A program made the translations under genes and the position numbers. From Ramazzottius varieornatus (lineage: Eukaryota > Tardigrada > Eutardigrada > Parachela > Ramazzottiidae), in the NCBI GenBank assembly GCA_001949185.1, contig BDGG01000004.1:29566-93565 (forward strand): a stretch of DNA of 64,000 nucleotides, written 5' to 3'. Under the pieces are notes generated by a model. The model searched no databases and was not told where the DNA came from. It saw only the letters and a program-made list of their open reading frames with translations. How positions within the stretch are numbered: the stretch's first letter is position 1; each line of letters begins with the position of its first letter. This document shows positions 48,729 to 60,096 of this stretch, one piece after another.

Positions 48729-51700
48729 TGTGAATACGTTCCGTTTCGGTATATTTCCCAGGGAGCTTCAAAGAACCCCTGCCGTGAAAGAAAAAAGATA
48801 GAGATTCGGGGGACCCGTCCGTGAAGAAAGAAAAAAATGGGTGATCTCGGGCAGGTCCTTGGGAATTATGTTAGCACTGTAGGCTGACTAGGTGGATGAA
48901 CCTCTTGACGAAATCGGCAAGAGCATGGTAAGCTTTCATACGGAGAAAATCTGTCTATTTCACTCAGGATTCAAGTTGGTGCCGCGCCCACGTTAATATC
49001 GAAGGACCACTGTGGGTGACAGGGAAGATTACCACTCTAAAAAATAGATGTAGAATTGCCAGAATTACCAGGTCATGCCTTTCATATAGCGCCTAGCCTA
49101 GGCCGGTAAGATGTTTTCGTATTGGATGATTTACTACATGTGGGCCAGTCGATGGCATTAACTTCCACTTGATTGATGGGCAGATAATTAAACAGGAGAT
49201 GAGAGTCAGGTGACATTTAGGATATCCGGATTATTGTAAGCGATGGTGGCGCCTTGGGAATACTGGCGGACGTACCACGAAGCGTATACGTAAACCACCA
49301 GCGGTGCTCTTGTCCGGGGTTTGTGTTCTGAAAAATTACCAGTGAGCAACAGAAGCACGTAACCTTACCGCGGTTTCCACGGATCAAATTTTTACAGCCA
49401 GATGATTGATTGTTCCAATGATGAAATGGACAATCAATCCGCCGATGCGGAAGGGCATGCAATGACATAACAATCGAGGGTCGTAAGCACGAACTGGTAT
49501 TTATACCATCCCTGTTGCTGAGTATCATGAGAAATAGAAACGCGGTTTGTAACCAAGTCGTAAATTGGGTGATTTGAGAAACTCGAAGCTGCATGGATGA
49601 CAGGATATTCTGGATGACGCATCAAGCAGCACATGTGTGACGGTCAAATTCTTTCACGAAGGAACAGTTGCGTTAGTTGCGTGAGAAGAACGTGAATGAT
49701 GTTCGAGCAACGTACTTTATAATTATGGTGTTAGTCAGTGGTGGTTACATCTTGGCATTGACTGCTTCTCTCAGACAAAAAATCCTTACTCGTACAGTCC
49801 GGTCGTTCTATATGTACTCCTCATTTTCTGATTTCAATTTACGGCCTTCTATTCATTCACCATGCTGCATGCCAAAGGTAGCAGCCGAATTACATAACAC
49901 TTAAATTACACCATGGTGTATTTGATTTGATCAGATAATCAAGTATCAGCTGATCAGCTGCTTTGGGGCATGGCGAGCAGTCTTATTGAATTTGGTAACT
50001 TCTTTCTTTTGAACTTGAAACATATGGAGTACATTTCGAACGACCAGACTGTACTTGATTGAATTACTGCCGCATCAAATGAGGATGAACGGAGGGCTGA
50101 ATCAGAAAAAGCCAGTCCAGCTCGACTCAGGTGGCAGCGTCAAGCCACTAATGCAGATTGGTTAAAAATCTGTTCTATTCTCATCACAAGGAGAAGGTAG
50201 TAATTACGGAGGAAATCACGTGACAGACTACGTGCGGTACATTCATATCAGCTCAAGTATTTGGTCTCTGTAACTTGAACCTGCTTGAAATTTAAATATG
50301 CAGCAGGAGACTAAGGAAAATTCATTCACCGGCAAGCTGGATTCAGAAAAATAGGTGGGCCGCTGACGTAACCGTGAGTGTCCAAGTGTTCACGATAAGT
50401 TCTTCAGATTTCACACGAAATTGGTCACGTTTCTGGTGGTATGCCTGATGGTAGTGGGAAGAAAGTCCTCGTGACTTCGCATTGCTATTCGGACAAATGT
50501 TTTGTTCTTGCGATGCAAATAAACTACCTCTGACTCCTGAATACCAATGATGGAAGTGGGCTTTTGATGCATGCTTCGGTATTCAAACAAAAACATCCTA
50601 TTCTTCTGGATCGGCGCGTGATGAGCCGCTCCGGGTTTTGATGAGTTCTGGTGTCAAGTTGAGCTCTCGTTGTTTCGTTTGCTTAGCTCACATATACCTG
50701 TCGGACTCTCACGGGATTTGGATGTAGTCGGAAACAAAAAAACCTGACAGCTAGAAAACACCGCGGTGAAACACACTGCCGGATGGCGAGCCGAGAAGAA
50801 CTTTCAGATTATTGACCACCGAAAATCCCGCTTGCAGGAAACATCATTACTAATTCGACCAGAGCTTTCAAACAGCTAAATCAAGTATTTATGTATCGAT
50901 GACGTCAATGCAAAAGCCTTAATATGATATTAATATATCAGGATACTGGATTCCGGTGTCTGGATGATAGAACATCCCTGCCGCTATGTTTCGGCGAGAT
51001 TCGGCCTACTATAGAGAGCCACGGTGTCGTGTGCCGACAGCCATACATCCCTGGCGATCGCCTGCACTTATATGGGTGTTTGAAAGAGCAATTGTGGTTG
51101 CCTTGTTTGAAGCAAATTTACACCCACATTTTCAATGGCTAAATGAGAGTACTTGCAAAGTAAAAGCTCATAGGGGCTTATGCCCTGGATTATTTGGAAA
51201 ACGTTTTGTTTTTTGCAAAAACCCATCAAACCCCATTGCGAACAATTTTTCGTTTCGTTGATTCACTATTTCTAACATCGAGCAATAACGCACGGGTCCC
51301 AGAACCTGGTGTGAATGCGCTGTTGTCAAATTTCTAGGAACTTACAAAAATTTGAGCATAAACATCTAAAAACTTGCAAAGGCTTCCAAAAAGCTTCGAT
51401 GCTTTAACTTAGAAATTTTAAGATATCCAGAAGTGAAACTGTGTACGTACGTTGAAGCGAAACCCATTTCCTGACGGCGACGGCACAGCCTCGAGCTCAA
51501 CCACACCCGCTGCGTTTGTACTCAATACCTTCATTCTGACGACGAGAGTTTTGAAACTTCATGGTGGTTACTATTTTGAGTGAGCGTGCAAAAACCAGAC
51601 CTGGTTGTTGTATTTTCATAAGCCACTTCGAGAAAACAGGATACGATACTTTAGTAGACATGCATTTCGGCTGGATTACAGCATGGCCTTCAATTCAATT

Positions 51701-54350
51701 CTCGTGTCACCACCACATGGAGTCTGGGCAAAGTTCCTCAGAAGTCTGGGGTCACGGCGAAGAGGCATAGTCGATGAAACTTAGGCACGGGACAGGGTAG
51801 CCCAAGGGTAGGGGTCGGGGCTTGCCATGTGGAGGCCAAGAATTTCCAAGAAAAACCCGAAACCTTCCCTTGCCCTTCTCAAATTTCATCAGCTGTGCCT
51901 CTACGCTATGACCCCAGACTTTTGAGGAACCTCGCTCACAGGCCACATATTAATGTTAAACTGCGTAAAATATAATCATCGTGCGACGCTCTGGTGAACA
52001 GAGCAAAATACGTTAAGGTCTAAATACATTTAGCCCTGCGACATCCCCGACGCGTATTCCGGGCATTCTGAACGACGGCTGGCCAGCATAAAATGAGAGT
52101 CCTTCTGGAGACAAGTCTTTTGAAACGAATTACCTTTTTTCCCCCTGAAGTCTGGATTGGAGAACTTATTATAACTTAGTTTCCGCGTGATTCCACTTTT
52201 ACAAGTGAATTTCACACAAACGCATTTTTATTCAATCGAGTTTTCCGGCAAATTTGTCCTACACTTATAGGTTAATATGCAATTCATAATTATTGTCATC
52301 TGTCGCAATATTAGCCCATGTGCAATGCTCTGAAATCAACCCATGAAGGCTTTTGTTATGTTTCGGCAAAATTCCCGACCGTCATGATCACACGGTTCCA
52401 GATCGGAGATTAGCCACTGGCTTTTTGCTGTTCTCGACAAGAACTGCATACCTGGCTGCTCGCGCTTCCTTCTTCTTCGATGGGAAACCTTCTGGATACC
52501 CGTGTTCTCCGGAGCAGCGTTGATCTTCGGTTGGGCGAAAATCTGAGTCGTGCTGACACCTATCGTTGCTTTTACCAACGTGGATAAATACGGTCAGCAC
52601 TGCTTCAGTTGCTCGTACAGACTCGGTGGCGGTTATTAAGGTGGCCACAGCGGGGTAAACGAGTCGCTGAAACACTCCCTGACATCAGCCTAGATTTTTG
52701 CCATCTTTCAACGTAGAGAAATCTCCAGGAAGGACGAGAGACGCCCATACAGCATAATGCAGTTCCTTGGAAGAATGATCAGGGGCTCGTGTGGGATGCA
52801 CAGTCGATACCTTGGCCTTGATCAAAGTCGCCGTGTCGAAGGTTAAACCCGGATCAGCTGCTGATGTCCCAGAAAGATCATTCGGACAATGAGATCCTTT
52901 GCAACGGAGCTGTTACAGGCGATCGGAAGAAATATGGCAGAACCAAGTCTGGGGTTGTTTTCGGTCTTCAAGCGTGAAAATTCTTATTCTGTCTCTGCAC
53001 CGTAAAAGATACCGAGGGACTTGACGAGATGCTCTACTTTTTAGGTGGTGGAGAAGCAAGAGTGAGTCCATGTGTTGCATGGTTTCTGTTGCGCTATCCT
53101 ACTCACTTTTTGATAACAGAATATCGTCCTTTCGATTAAAATTCAACAGTTAACCCTCAAGTGCAATCTTTCCAATTCTGTTGCTGCTTTTACCGGGCAA
53201 ATGAAATCGGCTCGCACTCTTACCGTGTACCCACGCTCGCTTCAGGTAATTGAAAACACTGGAAATCTCCAAAAACAGAACTCGTGCGTTTTGGAACTAG
53301 CTAGTGGTTCTGACCACTGGAAAGGCCGAGCAAAGGTGGCAAACATCACAAACCACTCGTCGGTCGGTCTCAACGTGCCCATCGTGACTGCCGTGGCTAG
53401 TTTGGTAGGAATATCGAACAAAAGATTTCGCTGCCCATATCAAATGAGCATTCTTTTACCTTCTCCTCGTACTAAACGTAATTGACGTGGATGAAAAATC
53501 AAAGACAGGGGTGCTAAATGCAGTTTACTGTAAAGGTCAGCCTAATACATACTTTCGATCAGTCCTTCTGGCCCGAGCAGAGGCCCGAGTACGAACCGCC
53601 TTCTTTGCATCCTTTGTCAAGGCAGCATTGGTTGCAACTTCCTTAATTCCACAGTGTCACCAGGTCATCCATCATAGCCCACTATCACTCGTTCGACTGC
53701 TACGGAATCATTAAACTTTGATCGCATGAACTAACATCGCGAGAACGGCACACCTTTTCACTACAACTGTTGTAGAGCGTTGGCTTACTGACGGAACAAC
53801 TTACCGAGGAAGTCACAGACCAAAACCCTGCATCGAAAGTGAAGAGTTATCCTCATGTTGAAATCTGGAAAACGGTGCTTTTCTAAAAAGACAGAAGTGA
53901 CCCCAAAGTTAGCAGTAAACCTACTTCGTAACCTGGCAAACGAATTCAACTTGTCACGAAGCGTCGGCTTATGTACGAGCTACAGCCTGGCTGAAAACAG
54001 CGGTTTTGATGTATGACCATGACGGTCCGGACCTGTAGTTGGTCAGATTTATAATTTTTCTTCGGTTGTTCTTTATTATGGACCATCTACTGATTAACGC
54101 GCGCAGTACTGTCGCGCCACCTGGTTTGCCGTAAATTTAATTACACCATGTGGTACATGCAGTATAGTGAACACAATTTAAAAAGAAATTTGGGGACGAT
54201 GAGGAAGGCGTTGTCCACATTGTACTTGCGGGAACTGTCGTTGCCTATTCCAACCAAAGCTACCTAGGTATGATATCAGTGACGTCAGCGTCGCAGACTG
54301 ATAAGATTTTAGGACATTGAATTCGAGTGCCTCGGGGTTGTGTGCAGACG
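48729..54350. other. Long gene-poor region with foldback element
   Basis: About 5.6 kb between receptors 1 and 2. No gene could be assigned. A minus-strand trace at about 49203–49640 may be the 3' end of a decayed or unrecognised gene: a short exon reading APLVVYVYASWYVRQYS follows an acceptor near 49330, but upstream pieces change frame. A foldback element lies at 51733–51930. Other open frames (e.g. 52336–52675, 53201–53485) are unconvincing. Confidence 0.35.
51733..51930. mobile_element. Foldback MITE-like element
   Basis: Arms of about 50 bases, 51733–51782 and 51882–51930, are imperfect inverted copies. Shared blocks are GTTCCTCA, AAGTCTGGGGTCA, GAGGCA and GATGAAA. The spacer is about 100 bases. 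Target duplication is unclear, and it differs from the CAGTGTA-ended families. Confidence 0.7.
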
Positions 54351-55483
54351 TCATTTGCATGGAGAGCAATAGGTCTCCAGAAAAGCATGACGCAGTCTGG
54401 GCAACGTGAGGATAAACCATATGGGGTCGAACACGGGAGTAAGTTCATACAAAACAGTAACAATCTGATAAAACTGGCTGCCCAAATCCAAATTGAATAC
54501 CCATAGCGTGTTGTATAAGTTATCAGGAACGTAACATACTAGCACAGTAGCCGTCATCAGGGTCATCGCAAGAATACCACTTGATTTGATTCGGGTGGGA
54601 GCGTTGACTGGGTTAGCTGCGCTGACACTACCAGCTGCCGGGCCGCCCGAAAGACCAGTGGGCAGGATACCAGTAGAGGGTGTCACCAGTGGTTTACGAC
54701 GACGCGAGGCTTTGTAGTAAACGACCGGAAGCACACCAACAATGATAACCAGAGGGAAGTCGAATATCAGTAGCTGTATTGCTGCTTGCCACTCGAAAGG
54801 GGCATCTGTGCCGGAGTGACATTGCGCGATATCTGTAAACACCGGCAAGCGATAAATGTAAACGTCCAGCAGGATGCCCGGCAAAATGCAGAGATGCATA
54901 TAAAACCATTGAGCTATGCAGATTCCAGCAGCGGCCAGTTTAGTCTGCTTCAGTCTGTATGAATTGGGAAAGGTCACAGCCCAGAAGCGGTTCAGCGCAA
55001 TCAGTGCGTGGGCGTTAACCATACTTCCGGACAGTAGCCATTCCGAGTACTGGTACATGGTACACCAAGAGTCTCCCAGCCACCAGTTCACTCCCTGTAA
55101 AATTTTGAATATGAGTCGGCAGGCTTCACGAGAGACTCGGGAAGAGTACGTACGGGGAGTTCGATAGGAGCGTAAAGGTAGTCAATGAGGTGTAGCGTGG
55201 TGAAGAATGCGGACGATAGGATGTTGGCAACGCACAGGTTGAGGACGTAGATGGTAAAAGCGGTCACCAATGATCTATTCCACGCAAACAGGAAAACCAG
55301 ACTTGCGTTGGTCAGCAGAGCGCTGATCTGGACAATGAGAGTGGAGTATGATGTAGTAGTCCAGTGGGGTCCTCCGCCCAGCGCAGTCTGGTTGCCGCTA
55401 GATGCGTTGCTTACCGTGGAAGAAGTGGAGTTGTCAAACGGACTATCGGATTCATTGGTCAGCATCGTTGCTTCGGTGAACAT
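54351..55483 (-). CDS. Divergent rhodopsin-type GPCR, paralogue 2
   Basis: Minus strand, two exons: 55483–55154 and 55094–54351; 357 residues. The N terminus is glycosylatable (NES, NST, NAS, NQT). TM2 reads LNLCVANILSS with Asn at 2.50. WCTMYQY carries the TM3 cysteine and IAQCHSG its partner. TM3 ends ALNRFWAVTFP, TM6 is VLVCYVPDNLYN, and TM7 is TPVFDPIWFIL. It shares the loss of DRY and NPxxY with paralogues 1 and 3 but is the most divergent of the three and the only one with an intron in the coding region, placed between TM2 and TM3. The third inner loop is shorter, with a Gly/Ala/Ser-rich part. Ligand unknown. Confidence 0.82.
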
Positions 55484-56331
55484 AACAAGACGAAATAGGC
55501 TTGGATGGTGGCCACGTTTTGTGAGGAAGTAAGGTGAGATGGAATTCGTTCGATTTCCCTTCTTTCTTCACACGTCCATGTTCGATATACCATCCCTGTT
55601 CTTAAGCTTTCCGGCTGTAGCCGGCGAACATGTCCAACTTTACATTTGCTGCTTCAGGGCCCAATTACAGGTGATCATCCTCATAAGTGCAGTTACCGTC
55701 TGTTACCGGCAGATAGGCAGGAGGGCTCGTGATAATTTGCCTGGGTGCGGCTGTCTGAACCAAGATGGTGGTCCAGACTGGAATAGAGGGCTGTACACGC
55801 ACAAGAACAAATTATGGGCCAGTAAAAATTATGGACCCGGCCTTCTCGCTACGGCGGTACGAAAGCATGTGTGTCCGCGGCTGATCTACACTGATGCAGT
55901 TTTCGACACTGTTCTACGGTTAAATTTCTATTTTGCCGGTTCATAGAATCGTCTGGACGAAACGTGCCAGCCTGTGGCCTGTAGGGTGTCTGCCGATTTC
56001 AGCGTCGTGGGCTACGGCTTGAGATGGGCTCAAGTAGTTCGACCTGGTTCGTACCGATCTAGCGATGGCATGCAATTTTTCATGGGTCGGGTAATTGCTA
56101 TTTTTTTATTCACGGGTTTTGATTTCCGGTCAGGTGATCTCTGGATCTCGACCCCTAAGGGGAATCTGGGACCAGCCCAGCAAGGCTTTTGTTACGTGGA
56201 CTTATCCGATTTTGGTTCGTGCCGCGTGTTTACCCAAAAAGATTCTTTCTCGCGACTTTTTTAAACATCAAATTGATAGCTCAAAAATGGAGTAAAAACG
56301 CAGAAATGAACCTCGACAGCTGTTTTTGTAA
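55484..56331. other. Intergenic, no gene seen
   Basis: Between receptor 2 (−) and the TANGO2 gene 3' end (−), so it must hold the receptor 2 promoter. A plus-strand open frame at 55539–55946 has no family resemblance. Confidence 0.4.
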
Positions 56332-57282
56332 CTAAGATGCTACAGGCGCAGAAAGTAACGGAAAGCTCATCCGGATTGTCCGCTCCAAGCCTTCTTGTTG
56401 ACCGAGCTCGTTAGCCGTTCCCGAAAGTCGCGGTCTTCTGTACTGATCCGGCAGAGTGTCCTTCTCCACCACCTGCATGCTCCCTTCAAAATCCAACAGC
56501 ATGACTGTCTGTGCTCTGGTTCCGTATTCTTTCTCGTGCGCCACCACATTAATGCTACTCACTCTCTCTAGAAACATTTGTGGGAAGTTCTCCGGAAACG
56601 ACTCGATCAATGCAGGGTCCGGAAAGAACTGCGTCTCTGTGCTGAGCAATTCAAACAGTGAAGACTGTAATTTCTCCCTGCTGTTGTCTGATAATCGCGG
56701 CATGCCTTCGTAATTCGATAAAATGGTTTCGAACAACTTCAGTCCGGAAGAAGCTTTGAGGAAAGGCTTATCCGGGTGAGAGTTTGAAAACACGAAGGCT
56801 TTAGCTTCGTTGTCCGACTTGAAAACTTTATGCTGGCTGTCCACATTGATCAGATAATGGCCTTCATATGCACCACTAGTTCCGTTCGGCTCTAGCATCA
56901 GAAGCAGGAATGGGTCGTATTCTTGACCGCGGAGGGAGAGATCTCTAGCGAAGTCAGCTACGGAATGTGGAGATCGAAGGAAGTCAGGGACCAAGCCACC
57001 GCGACCGCGGCGTTCGGGCGCGGTGTCTGGAAGGAGTGGCTGCCGGTTGCGCACATTGAGAAGGAAAGCAATTTTACCGTTAAGGGAATTCACAGCAGCC
57101 CATGTGCCATTCTCTTTTCCGGGAGTCAAGTCGCGACCTCCGATGATGTGGTGGTTCGGAGAGGGCCATCGCTGAAGCGGTGCCGAAGGGCGTGTGAAGT
57201 ATTCATCGCGGTTGGATGCCAAGCAGATACGAAAGGGAAACTTGGACGGAATGTTGTTGATCAGCACAAAACAGATACACAT
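56332..57282 (-). CDS. TANGO2: TANGO2 family protein
   Basis: Single-exon minus-strand gene; 316 residues from the chosen start. It belongs to the NRDE family, with an N terminus MCICFVLINN (Cys2 as in the family) and LASNRDEYFTRPSAPL. The conserved GGRDLTPGKENGTWAAVN, KIAFLLNVRN, RGRGGLVPDFL, NSHPDKPFLK and YGTRAQTVMLLDFEG follow. The animal protein affects Golgi/ER organisation, heme handling and lipid metabolism; its biochemistry is unsettled. An in-frame ATG 16 codons upstream (57330) exists, but the MCI start matches the family. The absence of introns is unusual beside the split housekeeping genes in this window. Confidence 0.93.
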   Translation of the reverse strand: MCICFVLINNIPSKFPFRICLASNRDEYFTRPSAPLQRWPSPNHHIIGGRDLTPGKENGTWAAVNSLNGKIAFLLNVRNRQPLLPDTAPERRGRGGLVPDFLRSPHSVADFARDLSLRGQEYDPFLLLMLEPNGTSGAYEGHYLINVDSQHKVFKSDNEAKAFVFSNSHPDKPFLKASSGLKLFETILSNYEGMPRLSDNSREKLQSSLFELLSTETQFFPDPALIESFPENFPQMFLERVSSINVVAHEKEYGTRAQTVMLLDFEGSMQVVEKDTLPDQYRRPRLSGTANELGQQEGLERTIRMSFPLLSAPVAS

Positions 57283-57330
57283 GGTGCCGCTGAGAAAGTT
57301 TGCGGACGCCGGCGTTCGTCTGCAGGTCAC

Positions 57331-58355
57331 AGCTAGATCAGATCTCCGAGATCAGGAACCCATCCTCCTGGGAATGGGAAGACTAAGAGCGCTGCTGTTC
57401 AGTATGAAAACAGTCTTACTAGTGATAATTTTTGCAAACAGCTGATCAGTTTTGCCATCTGTTATCACTAGGTTAGTGTCATGTCTTCGCTTCCTGCGCA
57501 TGTCGCATTGCTGTGTGATTTTAACTTTGTGGACAAAGTCTGCGATAGGTGGCGCCACATTGGGAGTGAACATACTTGGAAGGTCGGTCTTAAACTTTCA
57601 AGTTTCAGCGTTCTCCCTCCTGTTGATGTTCGTCTGTGTGTCCTTTATTGTGCCATTGAATGGCGCATTGACCCGACGGTGCAAAAAACCTAATTCAGCT
57701 AAATAAGGGTGATGTCGCTGTTGACGCCTGTGGTGCTAGCTATAGCTTAAATTTAAATGGAAACCAACCGAATCGGTGTTAGACACCAAGAGTTTTCCTG
57801 TCAAAAATCTGGCTAACAATTGATCAAATTAAGATGGGGTCGATTGAACGGATGCTCGGTCGATTGAACGGATTTTTGACCGAGAACCGCAGCCGAAATC
57901 CTCTAATGTCGGTACGCCTCTAAGAATTCTTCCGCCTTTAATCATCAGATGAGCGTGAGACAAATAATTACAGAGGAGGGTATTATCTACCATATTTTTG
58001 ATGGTACCGCTGGAAGGCGTGTCTGTGAGATCCCAATGATTGATAATTACAGAAAAGGGAATCATTTACCGCGGAAAGGCCTGTCTGTGAGATCTTCGCC
58101 GCTGAATAATTCTCTCAGTTAATCAATGGACGCCGCACAAGCCCGTGACGAGGGCCTCTTTTTACCTTATCGAATTCCCTCCCAGTCAATTGTAAATTGC
58201 GAAATGACAAGGCATGGTTCGAGGTCATACATAAAGAAGGGATTCAGGTTAATCGTAGTGCCCTGCAGCATGCATTTAGCTTCCACATTCTCTCAGTCGT
58301 TGTAGCTTTGAGTTCTGGAAGACCAAGAGCGCGGAATAACTGAGATCTTTTGAGA
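57331..58355. other. Intergenic with short open frame
   Basis: Divergent promoter region between TANGO2 and receptor 3. A 70-codon plus-strand open frame at 57481–57693 starts MSSLPAHVALLCDF and faintly recalls an F-box; I do not call it. A 16-base unit (GTCGATTGAACGGATx) is repeated in tandem near 57839–57872. Confidence 0.35.
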
Positions 58356-59471
58356 ATGTTAACAAAAAACAGCACCATGCCGAACCTCTGCAATATCTCT
58401 GTGTCCACCCAGAACACCAGTGTTCCTCTAACACAAGCCAGAATTTCCTGGGACTTCGCAGACACACTCAGCCTCGTGACCATCCTATTATCCTTCTCAC
58501 TGAACTTGACCATCGTTATTCTCTTCTGCCAGAACTCATCCTGTCGCACTTCCTTCAACTACTACATTGTTAACCTTTGTCTCACCAACCTAGCCTTCAA
58601 TTTTGTGTATCCACTGGACGTTCTGAATGAGCGCTACCCGTTCCACCTTCCTCCTTTACCGTTTTGCGTGTTCTTTCGATACATTACCTACATAACCCCA
58701 GCCCAGGTCAACAATGCCCACTTACTCCTCGCTTTGAACCGCCTTTGGGCAGTGACATGGCCGATTTCTTACAGACAGTTTCACCGCACCAACTCCGGTT
58801 TTGCTACGGTAAAAGTGTGTGCAACCATGTGGGCCTACTGTAGTCTGTGCGTCCTCCCGGGTATCGTGCTGGACGCTCTGGAACCACGACTGCCGGCGGA
58901 GATGTACCACTGTTCGTCTAGCGCGGCTACGCAATGGGCTTGGCAGGCCACAACCCAGATCTTGGTATACGACATCCCCATTGCAATCACCCTAGTGATA
59001 TACCCCTTCATACTCTATAAGACGTCCCAGATGGCGCGCGAGAAACAGCGCAAGGTTGGTCAGTCAAGAGCGGCAACGCGAACCGATCACAGTCGCCACC
59101 AGAGAACCGACGCTTTGAGAAGGACCTCGCAACGAGGACAGATGGAAATATCTGAGCACCAAGATGGGACACAGCAAGTTGATCAAGAAGAAGAACAAAC
59201 CGCGCTTAGGAATAAAGCGGCGCGGGGATGTGTGAATATTAATACCAGCGGGAATTTCTTAACGTTGTCTCTGTTAATTGTCAATGTGGCTTGTTCGCTT
59301 GTACCAGGCCAGGTATTTTACACACTCTTGGTTTTTGGCAAGTTTGTGCCGGAGATGTATACTGTCATGTGGATTTTGTATTCTTTGGGTCCCATTGTCG
59401 ACGCCCTGCTGTTCTTGACCACTGTGCACACGTTTCGTACTGCTCTGCAGAGAGGCTGCACCTGCACCTAA
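58356..59471 (+). CDS. Divergent rhodopsin-type GPCR, paralogue 3
   Basis: Single-exon gene, 371 residues. The start ATG is at 58356; a second ATG eight codons on is possible. It is clearly related to paralogue 1. Shared strings are RTSFNYY before TM2, VNNAHLL in TM3, NRLWAV.WP.YRRFHR/YRQFHR after TM3, PGIV.DAL in TM4, NTSGNFLTLSLLI in TM6 and MWILYS.GPI in TM7. TM2 has NLCLTNLAF (Asn at 2.50), and TM7 reads GPIVDALLFL. Cysteines PFCVFF and MYHCSSS can form the class A disulphide. The third inner loop is long, basic then acidic (QEEEQ). It is on the opposite strand to the other two. Ligand unknown. Confidence 0.85.
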   Translation: MLTKNSTMPNLCNISVSTQNTSVPLTQARISWDFADTLSLVTILLSFSLNLTIVILFCQNSSCRTSFNYYIVNLCLTNLAFNFVYPLDVLNERYPFHLPPLPFCVFFRYITYITPAQVNNAHLLLALNRLWAVTWPISYRQFHRTNSGFATVKVCATMWAYCSLCVLPGIVLDALEPRLPAEMYHCSSSAATQWAWQATTQILVYDIPIAITLVIYPFILYKTSQMAREKQRKVGQSRAATRTDHSRHQRTDALRRTSQRGQMEISEHQDGTQQVDQEEEQTALRNKAARGCVNINTSGNFLTLSLLIVNVACSLVPGQVFYTLLVFGKFVPEMYTVMWILYSLGPIVDALLFLTTVHTFRTALQRGCTCT

Positions 59472-60096
59472 AAACTTCATTTCCGGAAGGTTTGATGCAG
59501 TCATCGACTTGTTGACGGCATGCACCGATTAAGGTAGTTAATTGTTGGAAAATGCATATTAGACACTCAATACGACACCGTGCACGTGGCCTCTTCTTCA
59601 TGAGTAAATTAAAACTCGAGCCTGTTATTGCGGCAATTCCTCCACTTCGGGTTCGCAAGAGAGTGCACTGGGAAGCGGATCTCACAGTACCGTTTAAACA
59701 TCGAAAGCCGCGGGCATCGGAACGTTATTTACTTCAGTCTGTTGTAACATATAGGCGTAATAACATTCGTTTGAACCAATTTTAACAGGGAGAAGGTTAG
59801 AAGAGTGAGCATTCGACTACATTTGTTATTAAAACTCAAGTAAACATGAGCCTGAAAAACTCTGCGAAACACTAGCAACTGCTCGCAAAAGACGTAACTC
59901 TGCTTGCCCGCGGCACTTCATAAGTGTGACTTCTAAGTAAATCGTGTCACACAAGGATGCTGCTTTGATTTGTCTTCGTTTTCTGACGACCGCATTTGTG
60001 TCTTGCTTGAAAACTTACTCGACTTGGACGGACGAAACATCATCGTTGGCTTAGTCCTAACCGAGATCGGACGCAAGCGAGCTCTTCACAGCCACA
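59472..60096. other. Intergenic, no gene seen
   Basis: About 620 bases separating receptor 3 from the astacin-like gene on the same strand. The open frame at 59552–59785 is not convincing. It should contain the terminator of the first and the promoter of the second. Confidence 0.4.

Noticed and set aside
49203-49640. Possible 3' end of a gene on the minus strand
   Set aside because: One short exon with an acceptor reads well, but upstream sequence changes frame and contains stops.
57481-57693. F-box-like 70-codon frame
   Set aside because: Similarity is limited to a few residues at the start and the protein is too short to judge.
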